This document shows, piece after piece, positions 27,285 through 34,302 of a stretch of 35,258 nt of DNA. This DNA comes from Firmicutes bacterium UBA7510 (GTDB taxonomy: Bacteria; Bacillota; Clostridia; Tissierellales; Sedimentibacteraceae). The translations under genes and the position numbers were made by a program. The notes under the pieces were generated by a model, which worked only from the letters and a program-made list of their open reading frames with translations, searched no databases and was not told the origin of the DNA. Position 1 is the stretch's first letter. Every line of letters starts with the position of its first letter. The stretch lies in NCBI GenBank assembly GCA_002479485.1, contig DLNM01000023.1, forward strand, positions 1-35,258. Reading direction: 5' to 3'.

Positions 27285-27292
27285 TTAAATAA

Positions 27293-27408
27293 AAATCCGA
27301 GTGTATGTAAGCTAAGTCTTTTGATATGCTACTGCACCGATGGCTGTATATATTACACCTAAAGCTGTAAATAGAAATGTTTGCGGCTCCCGTATTTGGA
27401 AAGGATTT
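27293..27408 (+). promoter_or_regulatory. Moco/Tuco-family riboswitch aptamer
   Basis: The closing helix P1 pairs aaatcc (27293-27298) with ggattt (27403-27408). Inside are gtgta/tacac (27301-27305 with 27354-27358) and a 9-bp helix, agctgtaaa/tttgcggct (27363-27371 with 27380-27388, two G-U pairs). The strands CCGAG at the 5' end and GGCTCCCG...GGAAAGGA at the 3' end match what I remember of the Moco RNA consensus. The position fits exactly: behind mogA and 128 bases before the tungstate-binding protein gene, in front of an intrinsic terminator. Molybdenum and tungsten cofactor versions differ in one side helix, and I cannot tell them apart here. Confidence 0.75.
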
Positions 27409-27453
27409 AGAACTAAGCAGCAACTTTATATGTGTTGCTATTGAAATTGAATT

Positions 27454-27484
27454 AAACAATCCTTTTGGATTGTTTATTTTTTTT
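27454..27484 (+). terminator. Riboswitch-controlled intrinsic terminator before tupA
   Basis: aaacaatcc (27454-27462), the loop tttt and ggattgttt (27467-27475) form a perfect 9-bp stem, followed by A and eight T bases. Its 5' arm and loop, aatccttt (27458-27465), can instead pair with aaaggatt (27400-27407), which includes most of the P1 3' strand. That gives an antiterminator. Stable ligand-bound P1 would therefore free the terminator: an OFF switch. Confidence 0.88.
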
Positions 27485-27535
27485 GCAGTAAGAAGTTGCA
27501 AAAATATAATTTTTAGAGGAAGGTTGAAAGCAAAT

Positions 27536-28450
27536 ATGAAGAAAAGATTAACCCTTATATTAGTAGTTATGATGGTTTCATTATTAGCATTTGGATGTAG
27601 CAAAAATGATTCAAATGATTCAAGTAATGTACCTGAAAATGCTGATAATGTTACAGACAACTCAACAAATGATGAAAGTAAACCAAGTGATAAAACAGAT
27701 AAACAAAGTATAATATTATCTACTACTACAAGTACTCAAGATAGTGGATTGTTAGATTATTTATTGCCGAAGTTTACTGAAGAAACAGGAATTGAAGTAA
27801 AGGTTATTTCAGTAGGAACAGGTAAAGCAATTCAAATGGGTAAAGATGGTGAAGCAGATGTATTATTAGTTCACTCAACTGCTGATGAAGAGGCTTTTGT
27901 AGCTGAAGGTCATGGACCAGCCAGGTATGACGTTATGTACAATGATTTTATTCTAGTAGGGCCAAAGGATGATCCAGCTGGAGTAAAAGCAGCAAGTTCT
28001 AGCAATATAGTAGATAGCTTAAAGCTTATAGCTGATAAACAAGCTACATTTGTATCAAGAGCAGATGATTCTGGAACTCATAAAAAAGAGTTAAAATTAT
28101 GGAAAACAGCTGCAATTGAGCCATCTGGAGATTGGTACATAGAGGCTGGACAAGGTATGGGAGATGTACTTAAGATGACTGATGAAAAAGCAGGTTATAC
28201 AATTTCTGACAGAGCAACATACTTAAGTGTGAATGATACTCTTGAACTTGAAATAGTTACAGAAAATGATACCAACTTATATAACCAATATGGTGTTATA
28301 GTAGTAGATCCTACTAAAAATGAAAATATAAACGGTGAGGGTGCTCTTAAATTCCAAGAGTGGTTATTATCAGAGTCAACTCAAAAGCTTATAGCTGAAT
28401 TTGGTAAAGAAGAATATGGTCAATCATTATTCATACCAAATGCAAAATAA
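27536..28450 (+). CDS. tupA: Tungstate ABC transporter substrate-binding lipoprotein
   Basis: A 304-residue lipoprotein that captures tungstate outside the cell. The signal peptide ends in LLAFGC, giving lipidated Cys21. A Ser/Asn/Asp-rich linker to about residue 57 follows. The TupA signature TTTSTQDSGLLDYLLPKF and SRADDSGTHKKELKLW supply the oxyanion-binding residues. TupA, rather than the molybdate-binding ModA, is supported by the TTTS motif and by the TupB/TupC neighbours. An open frame reaches back to 27377, but that runs through the riboswitch terminator. The ATG at 27536, which begins a proper signal peptide, is the real start. A 12-bp hairpin lies between this gene and tupB. Confidence 0.95.
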   Translation: MKKRLTLILVVMMVSLLAFGCSKNDSNDSSNVPENADNVTDNSTNDESKPSDKTDKQSIILSTTTSTQDSGLLDYLLPKFTEETGIEVKVISVGTGKAIQMGKDGEADVLLVHSTADEEAFVAEGHGPARYDVMYNDFILVGPKDDPAGVKAASSSNIVDSLKLIADKQATFVSRADDSGTHKKELKLWKTAAIEPSGDWYIEAGQGMGDVLKMTDEKAGYTISDRATYLSVNDTLELEIVTENDTNLYNQYGVIVVDPTKNENINGEGALKFQEWLLSESTQKLIAEFGKEEYGQSLFIPNAK

Positions 28451-28464
28451 TAAATAATAAAAAA

Positions 28465-28495
28465 ATAGGCAGACTATAATATTTAGTCTGCCTAT
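28465..28495. repeat. 12-bp hairpin between tupA and tupB
   Basis: ataggcagacta (28465-28476) pairs perfectly with tagtctgcctat (28484-28495), with a 7-base loop. On the plus strand no T-tract follows, so it is more likely an mRNA-stabilising stem after the binding-protein gene. On the minus strand it is followed by a T-tract and would act as a terminator. Confidence 0.7.
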
Positions 28496-28550
28496 GTTAT
28501 AATATCAATTATAGTTAACGTTTTGTGTAAATAATTGCATGGAGGTATTT

Positions 28551-29240
28551 ATGGATTATATTTTAGAAGGATTTGTACAAGCTTTTAATCTAATATTTTC
28601 TTTAAACGTAGAGTTTTGGGGAATAGTAATATTATCTTTATTTGTTTCAATAAGTGCAGTTATTATAGGAATGATATTTGCTATACCAATTGGAACATTC
28701 TTAGGATTAAATAAATTTAGAGGAGAAAGAATATTTGCAAGATTAATATATACACTTATGAGCACTCCAACAATTCTGATTGGTTTATTAGTATGTATTT
28801 TATTATCACGAAGGGGTCCTTTGGGGCACTTAAAGCTATTATATACACCTACAGCAATAATTATAGCTCAAACAATATTGGTTATCCCACTTATTATTGG
28901 TCTAACCTATGATATAGTAAAAATTCAAGGTCAAAGAATAAGATTACTAGCAAAGACCCTTGGGTCTAATAAACTTCAAACAATTATTTTTGTTATAAAG
29001 GAATTAAGGTACAGCCTATTTATTAATATTGTAACAGCATTTTCTAGAGCAATTTCAGAGGTTGGAGCTGTTATGATGGTCGGAGGAAATATAAGGGGTC
29101 AAACTAGGGTTATGACCACATCAATTTCAATGTTTAATTCTATGGGTGATTATGGAATGGCTATAGGACTAGGATTAGTACTTTTAATTATTTCACTTAT
29201 TGTAAATTCAATAATATACACATATAAGGAAGAAGGCTAA
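28551..29240 (+). CDS. tupB: Tungstate ABC transporter permease
   Basis: A 229-residue inner-membrane permease with about five or six helices. The coupling-loop motif EVGAVMMVGGNIRGQTRVM (about residue 166), which contacts the ATPase, is typical of the TupB/ModB-related BPD type. The helices before and after it are strongly hydrophobic. An in-frame ATG at 28539 lies in front of the GGAGG used by the ATG at 28551, so the later one is taken. The gene ends 9 bases before tupC. With TupA outside and TupC inside it forms the high-affinity tungstate importer. Confidence 0.94.
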   Translation: MDYILEGFVQAFNLIFSLNVEFWGIVILSLFVSISAVIIGMIFAIPIGTFLGLNKFRGERIFARLIYTLMSTPTILIGLLVCILLSRRGPLGHLKLLYTPTAIIIAQTILVIPLIIGLTYDIVKIQGQRIRLLAKTLGSNKLQTIIFVIKELRYSLFINIVTAFSRAISEVGAVMMVGGNIRGQTRVMTTSISMFNSMGDYGMAIGLGLVLLIISLIVNSIIYTYKEEG

Positions 29241-29249
29241 AGCAATATC

Positions 29250-29885
29250 ATGAATATTAGAGTAGAAAATTTGAAAAAATATTATAAAAACCAATTAGTT
29301 TTAGATATTGATGAGCTTGATATTAAAAGTGGCGCAATAACCTGTATTATGGGTTCAAATGGCTCTGGAAAATCAACACTTATAAATATAATTGCAGGAC
29401 TTATAGAAGATTATGAAGGGACTGTTTATTATGATAAACAGAAGTTAAATAAAAATATAATGATGAATATGACATTGGCATTTCAAAATCCTTATCTAAT
29501 GAGACAAAGTGTTTGGGAGAATATTGAATACCCGCTTAAAATAAGAAATATAGATAAGGTTACTAGAGATGAAATGATAGAAAATATAATTGAAGATTTC
29601 GGTATATCTGAATTAAAATATAAAAAAGCCAATCAATTATCTGGCGGAGAAGGACAAAAGGTATCTCTTGCAAGAGCTATGGTATTTAAACCTAAGCTTT
29701 TACTTCTTGATGAACCTACAGCTAGTGTGGACAAGGAGTATACAAAGATAATAGAGGATAAAATAAAAAGATATAATAAGAATACAAATTCCACAGTAAT
29801 TATGATTACCCATAGCATGGGTCAAGCTAAGGATTTAAGTGATGAAATAATATGTCTTGAAAAAGGAAGGATAGAAAGTGTGTGA
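29250..29885 (+). CDS. tupC: Tungstate ABC transporter ATP-binding protein
   Basis: A 211-residue ABC ATPase, short for the class and without a regulatory C-terminal domain. Walker A is MGSNGSGKST (about 34-43). The Q-loop is AFQNPYLMRQS, the signature is LSGGEGQKVSLARA, Walker B is KLLLLDEPTASVD and the switch His is in ITHSMGQA. It hydrolyses ATP to drive TupB. The start has only AAGGAAGAAGG at a longer distance, so translation may be coupled to tupB. The TGA stop codon lies inside the first stem of hairpin element E. Confidence 0.95.
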   Translation: MNIRVENLKKYYKNQLVLDIDELDIKSGAITCIMGSNGSGKSTLINIIAGLIEDYEGTVYYDKQKLNKNIMMNMTLAFQNPYLMRQSVWENIEYPLKIRNIDKVTRDEMIENIIEDFGISELKYKKANQLSGGEGQKVSLARAMVFKPKLLLLDEPTASVDKEYTKIIEDKIKRYNKNTNSTVIMITHSMGQAKDLSDEIICLEKGRIESV

Positions 29886-29978
29886 AGAAAAAACACTCTT
29901 CACACACTATGGAAGAAGCAAAAAAATGCTTCTTCATGTGGTTTGTGAGCCACGATGTAATATAAAGGAGGTTAGTTA
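29877..29978 (+). repeat. Intergenic hairpin element, copy E (before moeA)
   Basis: The fullest copy. Stem 1 is agtgtgtgaag/cttcacacact (29877-29887 with 29898-29908, 11 bp) and contains the tupC stop codon. Stem 2 is gaagaagca/tgcttcttc (29912-29920 with 29927-29935, 9 bp, loop aaaaaa). Stem 3 is a short gtgg/ccac pair (29938-29941 with 29950-29953). The tail ends in AAAGGAGG (ribosome-binding site 29967-29971). Confidence 0.8.
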
Positions 29979-31205
29979 ATGGATTTTTTAAAGGTAATAT
30001 CAACTGCTAAAGCAAAAGATTTAATTTCAGAAGTATTTAAGGATTATAAGATTGGCACAGTAAGCGTTAATATATTATCTTCTGTCGGAAGAGTGTTATC
30101 AGAGGATATACATGCCATATATGATGTTCCTAATTTTAATAGATCAACTGTAGATGGCTATGCCGTTAAAAGCAAAGAAACATTTGGATGCAGTGATTCT
30201 TTGCCATCATTATTAGAATATAAGGGTGCTGTACAAATGGGAGAAACGGCATCTGGAGTGGTTAATACATCAGAGACTATATATGTTCCTACTGGCGGGA
30301 TGATACCTGATGGTGCAGATTCAGTAGTTATGATAGAGTATACAGATAAGCTTGATGAAAGCACTGTAGCTATTAATAAGGCTGTCAGACCGGGAGAAAA
30401 TGTAACCTATAAGGGTGATGATATAAAAGAAGGTAGTGTGGTTTTAAAAAAAGGAAGAAAAATTACAGCCCAAGATATAGGGGTTATAGCTTCTCTATCA
30501 ATTTCATCAGTTAATGTTTATAAAAAGCCTCGTGTTACAATCATATCAACAGGGGATGAAATTGTAGACATAACAGAGAAAGAAGAAAGCTGTAAGGTTA
30601 AGGATATAAATGGTTATGTCCTATATGCTTTAACAGAGAAATCTAGCTGTGAAGTTGTAAATAAATTAATTATAAATGATGATTTTAATAAGCTAAAAAC
30701 TACAATAGAAGAAGCTATAAAAACAAGTGATTTAGTATTATTATCTGGCGGTAGCTCAGTAGGTACAAAGGATTTTACCTATGATATAATTAATTCATTA
30801 AATGGTAGGGGAGTTTTTATAAATGGACTTGCTATTAAACCTGGAAAACCTACTATTGTTGGAGAAGCCGAAGGTAAACCTATATTTGGATTGCCAGGTC
30901 ATCCTGTTTCTGCTATAACAGTTTATAAAATACTTATAGAGCATTTAATATGTGAAATGCTATCTATTGAAGATGACAAGCTAAGCGTTGATGCAATTTT
31001 AGAAACTAATTTACATTCATCACCTGGAAAAGAAACATATCAGCTAGTTGATTTAATTGAAAAAGAAAACGAGAAAATTGCAGTGCCAATCTATGGTGCT
31101 TCAGGACTTATTACAACCTTGGCAAAGGCTAAGGGGTATATAGTTATATCAGAAAATACAGAAGGCATATATAAGGGTGACAAAGTAAAAGTTTATTTAA
31201 ATTGA
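29979..31205 (+). CDS. moeA: Molybdopterin molybdenumtransferase MoeA
   Basis: A 408-residue cytoplasmic enzyme that inserts molybdate or tungstate into adenylated molybdopterin. The N-terminal MoeA domains contain VPNFNRSTVDGYAVKS (about residues 48-63, with the catalytic Asp) and PTGGMIPDGADSVVMIEYT. The MoCF-binding domain carries TIISTGDEIVD and LLSGGSSVGTKDFTYD (about 258-273), followed by IFGLPGHPVSAITVYK and the C-terminal domain IV. The length is typical. It is the first of two MoeA-type genes in tandem. Archaea and bacteria that use both metals often keep two MoeA versions, perhaps one per metal. Confidence 0.95.
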   Translation: MDFLKVISTAKAKDLISEVFKDYKIGTVSVNILSSVGRVLSEDIHAIYDVPNFNRSTVDGYAVKSKETFGCSDSLPSLLEYKGAVQMGETASGVVNTSETIYVPTGGMIPDGADSVVMIEYTDKLDESTVAINKAVRPGENVTYKGDDIKEGSVVLKKGRKITAQDIGVIASLSISSVNVYKKPRVTIISTGDEIVDITEKEESCKVKDINGYVLYALTEKSSCEVVNKLIINDDFNKLKTTIEEAIKTSDLVLLSGGSSVGTKDFTYDIINSLNGRGVFINGLAIKPGKPTIVGEAEGKPIFGLPGHPVSAITVYKILIEHLICEMLSIEDDKLSVDAILETNLHSSPGKETYQLVDLIEKENEKIAVPIYGASGLITTLAKAKGYIVISENTEGIYKGDKVKVYLN

Positions 31206-31214
31206 AAGAGAGAA

Positions 31215-31327
31215 AAGAGTGAAAAAAAAAAAACACTCTTCACAGAGTGAAATGTATTTCACTCTATGGAAGAATCAAAAGAACGATTCTTCTTAAATCT
31301 TGTGATACGATATAGTGGAGGCTATTA
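31215..31327 (+). repeat. Intergenic hairpin element, copy F (before the MoeA fusion)
   Basis: A copy with two stem-1 modules: aagagtg/cactctt (31215-31221 with 31234-31240, loop mostly A) and agagtgaaa/tttcactct (31244-31252 with 31257-31265). Stem 2 is gaagaatc/gattcttc (31269-31276 with 31285-31292). Stem 3 is degenerate. The tail ends in GTGGAGG (ribosome-binding site 31317-31321). The run of about 12 A bases in the first loop may vary in length. Confidence 0.8.
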
Positions 31328-33223
31328 ATGGGTGATTTTAAACAGAATATTTATATAGAAAATAATGATGATGAGTTATTAAAAAAAGAATACTTTTCAT
31401 TATTTGAAGTAAATGAAAATAAGTTTGAAAATGTTAATGTAATCGATAGTGTTGGTAGAATTACTGCAAAACCGGTTTTTGCTCTGGTTTGTGATCCAGT
31501 GTACAATGCAGCAGCTATGGATGGTATTCAAGTCAAGGCGGAAAAAACATATAGTGCCTCTATGCTAAATGCTGTCGAGCTTGTTGAAAATATTGATTTT
31601 AATTATATAAATACAGGTGGTGCAATTACAAAGGATTATGATTCAGTTATAATGATAGAAGATGTAATAAATGCTGGCAATGATAAAATAAAAATAACTT
31701 CACCATCATACCCTTGGCAGTATGTTAGAACTGTAGGAGAAAGCATAGTTACTGGTGAAATGATAATTCCATCAAAACACAAAATAAGACCTCTTGACAT
31801 AGGTGCGTTAATTGGTGGAGGAATTCAAACACTAGAAGTTTATAAAAAACCAATAGTAGGAATTATACCAACTGGAAGTGAGTTAATCGATGACCCTAAT
31901 GATTTAAAAGAAGGAAGACTTATGGAGTCTAATTCTAAGGTTTTATCAGCCTTACTTACAGATATTGGCGCCTTACCTATAAGATATAAAACCTGTGAGG
32001 ATAGATTAGAAAAGCTTCAAGAGGTCATAGAAGATGCAGTTAAAAAATGTGATATTATCATAATAAATGCAGGCTCTTCAGCAGGAAGCAAGGATTATAC
32101 CTCTAAGGTTATTAATAACCTTGGCAATGTTTTTGCGCATGGTGTAGCTGTGAAGCCGGGAAAACCAACAATTCTGGCTCAAATTGACAAAAAACCTATT
32201 ATAGGATTACCTGGTTATCCTGTATCTGCATATTTAATGTATGAAATGTTTGTTAAGCCGTTAGTATATAAATATATTGGATTATCGGAGGAGCAGGATA
32301 CTGTAATCGAAGCAACCATATCAAAAAGAGTTGTTTCTAGCTTTAAGCATAAAGAAATTCTCAGAGTTGTATTAGGGTACGTAAATAGTAAATATATTGC
32401 AACACCACTTGATAGAGGTGCTGCGGCAGTTATGAGCCTTGTTAGAGCTGATGGAATAGTTGAAATTCCTAGAAATGTCGAAGGCTTAGAGGCTGGGGAA
32501 AAGGTTAATGTTAAACTTATTAAGCCGTTAGACATAATTAAGGAAACCCTTGTTTCAACAGGAAGTCATGATTTGATTATGGATATACTTGCTGATAAAA
32601 TCAATTTGTCTTCAGGTCATGTAGGAAGTATGGGAGGAATTACTGCTTTAAAAAGAAAAGAATGTCATCTAGCTCCTATACATTTGTTGGATATGGAAAC
32701 CGGTATATACAACATAAGCTATGTGGAGAAATATTTTAAAGGTCAAAAAATGGCTTTAATTAAAGGTGTTAATAGAGTTCAAGGTTTTATTGTGCAAAAA
32801 GGAAATCCTAAAAACATAAAAAGTTTTGAGGACTTAAAAAGAAAAGATATAGTATATGCAAATAGACAAAAAGGCGCTGGAACAAGGATATTATTAGACT
32901 ATAACTTAAATAAATACAATATTAATAGTGAAGCTATAATAGGATATGAAAAAGATTTTTCTACTCATATGGCTGTTGTTATAAATGTTAAATCAAATAA
33001 CGCTGATACTGGACTTGGAATATATTCAGCAGCAAAAGCTATGGATTTAGATTTTATACCTGTTGGAAATGAAGAATATGACTTTTTAATTCCATACGAG
33101 TATTTAGAGGATGATAGAGTTAAAGCATTTTTAGAAATATTATGTTCTAATGAATTTAAAGAGCAAATTGAAAACATGGGTGGCTACTCCTGTGAAAAAA
33201 CTGGAGAAATAATTATTATATAA
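31328..33223 (+). CDS. MoeA-like protein fused to a PBP-like (molybdate/tungstate-binding-type) domain
   Basis: A 631-residue two-part protein. Residues about 1-405 are a MoeA: CDPVYNAAAMDGIQVKAEKT (catalytic Asp in MDG), IPTGSELIDDPNDLKEG, INAGSSAGSKDYTSKV and IGLPGYPVSAYLMYE. Residues about 410-631 are a periplasmic-binding-protein-like domain without a signal peptide: GSHDLIMDILADKINL, VGSMGGITALKRKECHLAPIHLLD, YANRQKGAGTRILLDYNL and ADTGLGIYSAAKAMDLDFIPVG. The same fusion is known in Clostridia and archaea. The cytoplasmic binding domain may hold the oxyanion for insertion or sense it. The ATG at 31328 has GGAGG at 31317-31321. It follows moeA and precedes moaA by 18 bases. Confidence 0.92.
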   Translation: MGDFKQNIYIENNDDELLKKEYFSLFEVNENKFENVNVIDSVGRITAKPVFALVCDPVYNAAAMDGIQVKAEKTYSASMLNAVELVENIDFNYINTGGAITKDYDSVIMIEDVINAGNDKIKITSPSYPWQYVRTVGESIVTGEMIIPSKHKIRPLDIGALIGGGIQTLEVYKKPIVGIIPTGSELIDDPNDLKEGRLMESNSKVLSALLTDIGALPIRYKTCEDRLEKLQEVIEDAVKKCDIIIINAGSSAGSKDYTSKVINNLGNVFAHGVAVKPGKPTILAQIDKKPIIGLPGYPVSAYLMYEMFVKPLVYKYIGLSEEQDTVIEATISKRVVSSFKHKEILRVVLGYVNSKYIATPLDRGAAAVMSLVRADGIVEIPRNVEGLEAGEKVNVKLIKPLDIIKETLVSTGSHDLIMDILADKINLSSGHVGSMGGITALKRKECHLAPIHLLDMETGIYNISYVEKYFKGQKMALIKGVNRVQGFIVQKGNPKNIKSFEDLKRKDIVYANRQKGAGTRILLDYNLNKYNINSEAIIGYEKDFSTHMAVVINVKSNNADTGLGIYSAAKAMDLDFIPVGNEEYDFLIPYEYLEDDRVKAFLEILCSNEFKEQIENMGGYSCEKTGEIIII

Positions 33224-33241
33224 ATTCTTAATTGTCAGGAG

Positions 33242-34213
33242 GTGATTACTATAGAAGTTATTAAGGATAGTTACGGCAGAAAAATTAATTATGTTAGAGT
33301 TTCAGTTACTGACAGATGCAATATGAGATGTAAATATTGTATGCCTATAGATGGTGTTGATAAAAAAAACCATAGTGATATATTATCATTTGAACAATTA
33401 TATGAAATAATATATTTATTATCGGAATTAGGCATCAATAAAGTTAGATTAACCGGAGGAGAACCTCTTGTTAGAAAAGGTATAGTTAATTTTATTGATA
33501 GAATAAACAGCATTAAGACAATAGAAGATTTAGCAATGACAACTAATGGACAACTTCTATATAAGTATGCAGAAGATTTGAAAAATGCGGGGCTTAAAAG
33601 ATTAAATGTAAGTATAGATACATTAGATGATAAAAAGTACAGTGAAATAACTCGTGGCGGTAAGCTGTCAGATACATTAAGAGGAATAGAAAAAGCGAAC
33701 CTTGGTTTTGATAAAATTAAGCTAAATGTTGTTCTAATAGGTGGCTTTAATGATGATGAAATTGATAGCTTTGTTAATATAACAAGGACTGAGAATATAG
33801 ATGTTAGATTTATAGAGCTAATGCCAATAGGAGAATGTTCTAAGTGGTCATTAGATAATTTTATATCAACATCCAAGATTATCGAAAGATGCAATGAATT
33901 AGAGCCTATAGCATATGATGATATTAGCTCGCCAGCTAAATACTACAAGTTTCCAAATGCAAAGGGCAAGGTAGGTTTAATAAATCCTATATCATGTAAG
34001 TTCTGTCAAAATTGCAACAGAATAAGAATTACTGCTGATGGTAAATTAAAAAACTGTCTTCATTCGGACAATGAAACTGATTTAAAGCTATATATTAATG
34101 ATAAAATAAAATTAAAAGAAAAAATAGTTCAATCTATTATGGCAAAGCCAAAAGAACATAATTTGGAAAATGGAGATTATATAAAAAGAAATATGATTAA
34201 AATAGGAGGTTAG
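33242..34213 (+). CDS. moaA: GTP 3',8-cyclase MoaA (radical SAM)
   Basis: The first enzyme of molybdopterin synthesis, turning GTP into 3',8-cyclo-GTP with two 4Fe-4S clusters. The radical-SAM cluster is CNMRCKYC near residue 25. The second cluster is C-x2-C in CKFCQNC plus Cys in LKNCL near residues 258-279. The protein ends in the catalytic GG pair (IKIGG). The length, up to 323 residues, is normal. The start is odd: the only standard codon is GTG at 33242, which lies inside the Shine-Dalgarno AGGAGGTG. The codon at proper distance is ATA at 33251, giving MEVIKDSYGRKINY, the usual MoaA start. Both readings share the same frame. I list the GTG only as a formal start. Confidence 0.95.
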   Translation: MITIEVIKDSYGRKINYVRVSVTDRCNMRCKYCMPIDGVDKKNHSDILSFEQLYEIIYLLSELGINKVRLTGGEPLVRKGIVNFIDRINSIKTIEDLAMTTNGQLLYKYAEDLKNAGLKRLNVSIDTLDDKKYSEITRGGKLSDTLRGIEKANLGFDKIKLNVVLIGGFNDDEIDSFVNITRTENIDVRFIELMPIGECSKWSLDNFISTSKIIERCNELEPIAYDDISSPAKYYKFPNAKGKVGLINPISCKFCQNCNRIRITADGKLKNCLHSDNETDLKLYINDKIKLKEKIVQSIMAKPKEHNLENGDYIKRNMIKIGG

Positions 34214-34302
34214 CGTGAAAAAAACACTTCACGCTTGGAAAAATCAAAAAACGATTTTTCATCATTAATTGTTATGCCACTTTGTGGCATATAGGAGGTT
34301 AA
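34212..34302 (+). repeat. Intergenic hairpin element, copy G (before moaC)
   Basis: All three stems are complete: agcgtgaa/ttcacgct (34212-34219 with 34228-34235), gaaaaatc/gatttttc (34238-34245 with 34253-34260) and tatgccac/gtggcata (34273-34280 with 34284-34291, loop ttt). The moaA stop codon TAG (34211-34213) overlaps the base of stem 1. GGAGG (34294-34298) stands 2 bases after stem 3, directly before the moaC ATG. Confidence 0.82.

Noticed and set aside
27284..27536. Extension of tupA back to an ATG at 27377
   Set aside because: The extra 53 codons run through the riboswitch and its terminator stem. The ATG at 27536 begins a normal lipoprotein signal peptide.
33289..33894. Antisense open frame of 201 codons inside moaA
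   Set aside because: It lies wholly within a clear moaA gene, has no family motif, and is a by-product of codon bias. The same holds for the antisense frame at 10918-11436.
29877..34302. CRISPR-like or tandem repeat array
   Set aside because: The repeated stems are dispersed singly in spacers between unrelated genes, not regularly spaced with unique spacers.
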